Below are positions 23,751 through 25,111 of a stretch of 25,111 bases of DNA, piece after piece. Below the pieces are notes generated by a model that was not told the origin of the DNA, did no database searches, and was given only the letters and a program-made list of their open reading frames with translations. Numbering within the stretch: the stretch's first letter is position 1; every line of letters begins with the position of its first letter. Source of the DNA: an uncultured Ruthenibacterium sp. (GTDB taxonomy: Bacteria > Bacillota > Clostridia > Oscillospirales > Ruminococcaceae); NCBI GenBank assembly GCA_910587145.1, contig CAJUMH010000037.1, forward strand, positions 1-25,111, written 5' to 3'. The position numbers were made by a program, and so were the translations under genes.

Positions 23751-23886
23751 GCGGCTTTTCTGCGCCTTCAGGGCGATTTTTCCGCACTTTGCGGCGGCTT
23801 TTCTGGGCCTTAGAAGCGGTTTTCTGCGCCTTCAGGGCGATCTTTCCGCGCCTTGCGGCAATTTTCCATGCCTTTGCGGCGGCTTT
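23751..23886. repeat. six imperfect 21-22 bp tandem repeats between the HAD and glycosylase genes
   Basis: On the minus strand the consensus is about AAGGCGCRGAAAANCGCC(C)NG, with unit lengths 21, 22, 21, 21, 22 and 21. Three units form a 64-bp higher-order repeat seen nearly twice (compare 23757-23794 with 23820-23857). The 22-bp units break any single reading frame. The array covers almost the whole gap. Confidence 0.85.
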
Positions 23887-24701
23887 CAGAATCCGTCCTC
23901 CGATAATAAGTACTCCTCTACCACGCGCGCAACGCCGTCCTCGTTTGCGGCAGGCGCCACAAGATCCGCAAGTGCGCGCAGCTGCGGGGCGCCGTTTGCC
24001 ATCGCCACCCCAAAGCCGGCCGCCTGCAGCAGATCGGCGTCGTTGCAGCCGTCTCCAAACGCCGCCGTTTCGGCCCACGCGATTCCAAGGCGTTCCAGCA
24101 GCATGCCAACCCCAACCGCTTTATCGGCATCGGCGTGCAAAACATCATGCCACCCGTTGTCAAACGCCAAAAATCGCAGGCCCAGATGGCCGTACCGCTG
24201 CGCGAACCGCTGCACGTCCTGTGCATCCATCGCCGCGCAGGCGGAAAACGGCATATCCTGCAGATGCCGTGTTTGATCCTCGCCGTCGCGCAAAACGTGC
24301 ATCAGCGATTGGTCCGCGCCGAGCGCCCGATATTTTTGCGCCAGCGCATCGTAGCCCACATAGGCGTGGTATGCATCCGAAAAAACAAATTCCAGCGGCA
24401 GGCTGTAATCTTCGCAAAAATCCACCAGCGCATACATTTCTTCCGCCGTCATGCGGCTGCTCCAGATGGAGCTGCCCGCGGCGTCTGTAATATCGCAACC
24501 GTTTGCCGCCACAAAATAATCCGGGCGCACCTTGCCCAGCACCGGCTCGGCCGTGTAGCGCGCCCGACCCGTGGCAATGATGACGGCCACGCCGTTTTGC
24601 GAAAGCGCCCGCAGCGCTCGCACGGCAGCCGGGCTGGGGGAGCCCTGCCCGCGCGGAACCAGTGTTCCGTCAATATCAAAAACAGCCGCTTTGATGCGCA
24701 T
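23886..24701 (-). CDS. Cof-type HAD-superfamily phosphatase
   Basis: A 271-residue cytosolic phosphatase of HAD class IIB, which act on sugar phosphates, nucleotides or cofactors such as PLP; the substrate cannot be told from sequence. Motif I is Asp9-x-Asp11 (FDIDGTLV), motif II is Thr44 (IIATGR), motif III is Lys194 (DKAVGVGMLLERLGI), and motif IV is GDGCNDADLL with Asp217 and Asp221. The cap domain lies between about 85 and 190. The ATG at 24701 follows GGAGGGAGG; upstream open codons lie partly before the predicted transcription start. It has a leader of about 100 bases and is followed by the DNA glycosylase gene. Confidence 0.93.
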   Translation of the reverse strand: MRIKAAVFDIDGTLVPRGQGSPSPAAVRALRALSQNGVAVIIATGRARYTAEPVLGKVRPDYFVAANGCDITDAAGSSIWSSRMTAEEMYALVDFCEDYSLPLEFVFSDAYHAYVGYDALAQKYRALGADQSLMHVLRDGEDQTRHLQDMPFSACAAMDAQDVQRFAQRYGHLGLRFLAFDNGWHDVLHADADKAVGVGMLLERLGIAWAETAAFGDGCNDADLLQAAGFGVAMANGAPQLRALADLVAPAANEDGVARVVEEYLLSEDGF

Positions 24702-24810
24702 GCGGCCTCCCTCCGATCCTGCCCGTATTTTGCCCCGGTCTGCGCTGCTTTGGCCGAGTGCGAACGGTGCCCGGCCTCTGTTTGCCGCAATGCGCGGCCG
24801 GGCCGTATGC

Positions 24811-24840
24811 ATTATAGCACATCCTCTGTCTCTTTCGCAA
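24811..24840 (-). promoter_or_regulatory. sigma-A promoter of the HAD-glycosylase pair
   Basis: Minus strand: TTGCGA (24840-24835), an 18-base spacer, and a perfect TATAAT (24816-24811) preceded by TG (extended -10). Predicted start near 24804. The repeat block begins about 20 bases upstream of the -35. Confidence 0.8.
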
Positions 24841-24859
24841 GCCTTGTGCCCAATGTTGC

Positions 24860-25032
24860 CAAGGGGCTGTGTGTCCCCTTCGGCAGGGAGCTATACCCCC
24901 CCATTTTGCAAGGGGCTGTGTGTCCCCTTCGGCAGGGAGCTATACCCCCCATTTTGCAAGGGGCTGTGTCCCCCTTCGGCAGGGAGCTGTATCCCCCATT
25001 TTGCAAGGGGCTGTGTGTCCAATGCAGCAGGG
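24860..25032. repeat. three and a half tandem repeats of 47-49 bp
   Basis: Copies at 24860-24908 (49 bp), 24909-24956 (48 bp), 24957-25003 (47 bp) and a partial copy from 25004. Each holds AAGGGG-CTGTGTGT-CCCCTT (a 6-bp hairpin, slightly altered in copy 3), then CGGCAGGGAGCT, TATACCCCCC or a variant, and ATTTTG. Lengths that are not multiples of three argue against coding. Confidence 0.92.
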
Positions 25033-25060
25033 GCTCCTCTCGCAAATGCCGTGCCTTGCC

Positions 25061-25111
25061 CGGAATGCCGCGCCCCGCTCGGAATGCCGCGCCCCGCTCG
25101 GAATGCCGCGC
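25061..25111. repeat. 19-bp tandem repeat reaching the window edge
   Basis: CGGAATGCCGCGCCCCGCT occurs at 25061-25079 and 25080-25098, and a third copy begins at 25099 and is cut at 25111. No gene is visible from 24841 to the end. Confidence 0.9.

Noticed and set aside
23716..24078. Lysine/alanine-rich open frame resembling a histone-H1-like tail
   Set aside because: It overlaps the ends of two solid genes, and the 21/22-bp units change frame from copy to copy, so the protein repeat is only a by-product of the DNA repeat.
24812..25045. 77-codon minus-strand open frame across the 47-49 bp repeats
   Set aside because: Unit lengths of 49, 48 and 47 do not keep a reading frame and no start site is convincing.
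24860..25111. CRISPR array
   Set aside because: The units are directly adjacent without unique spacers, and no cas genes are near.

Overview
This window is ordinary chromosome from a GC-rich member of the Clostridia (Bacillota), most likely an Oscillospirales/Ruminococcaceae-type gut bacterium. The basis is gene content and style: short-form HisG with HisZ, a PHP-type histidinol phosphatase, a DUF1846 protein, a Cof-type HAD phosphatase, a clostridial SH3b lipoprotein, strong Shine-Dalgarno sites, some TTG/GTG starts, and high GC in coding DNA with AT-rich promoters. The genus is not determined.

Layout from left to right. (1) guaA (GMP synthase) and ppa (inorganic pyrophosphatase), both on the minus strand and each with its own ribosome binding site. 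(2) A complete histidine operon on the minus strand, read from about 11986 down to about 2447 in the order hisZ-hisG-hisD-[PNPOx-family gene]-hisC-hisB-hisH-hisA-hisF-hisIE-hisJ-type phosphatase. It carries every step from PRPP to histidine. It starts at a near-consensus sigma-A promoter overlapped by an 11-bp inverted repeat, and ends at an intrinsic terminator. (3) A roughly 670-base stretch without genes (12022-12690), AT-rich at its right end, holding several inverted repeats and a possible structured RNA. (4) A secreted SH3b lipoprotein. (5) A full F-type ATP synthase operon on the minus strand (atpZ-like, atpI, B, E, F, H, A, G, D, C). (6) A divergent plus-strand DUF1846 gene. (7) A minus-strand pair, Cof-type HAD phosphatase and deoxyinosine/uracil-type DNA glycosylase, preceded by a block of intergenic tandem repeats.

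The genes are mostly housekeeping, and I see no prophage, CRISPR array, transposase or defence system. The points worth a second look are: a c subunit with a two-carboxylate, Na+-type ion site; an a subunit with a predicted two-helix insertion between its ion-path helices; an unexplained PNPOx-family gene inside the his operon whose protein ends in nine Pro-Asn-X repeats; the dyad on the his promoter; a paired RNA element between atpH and atpA; and four separate families of short tandem repeats in gaps or gene ends. All functional calls come from reading the sequence, without database searches.
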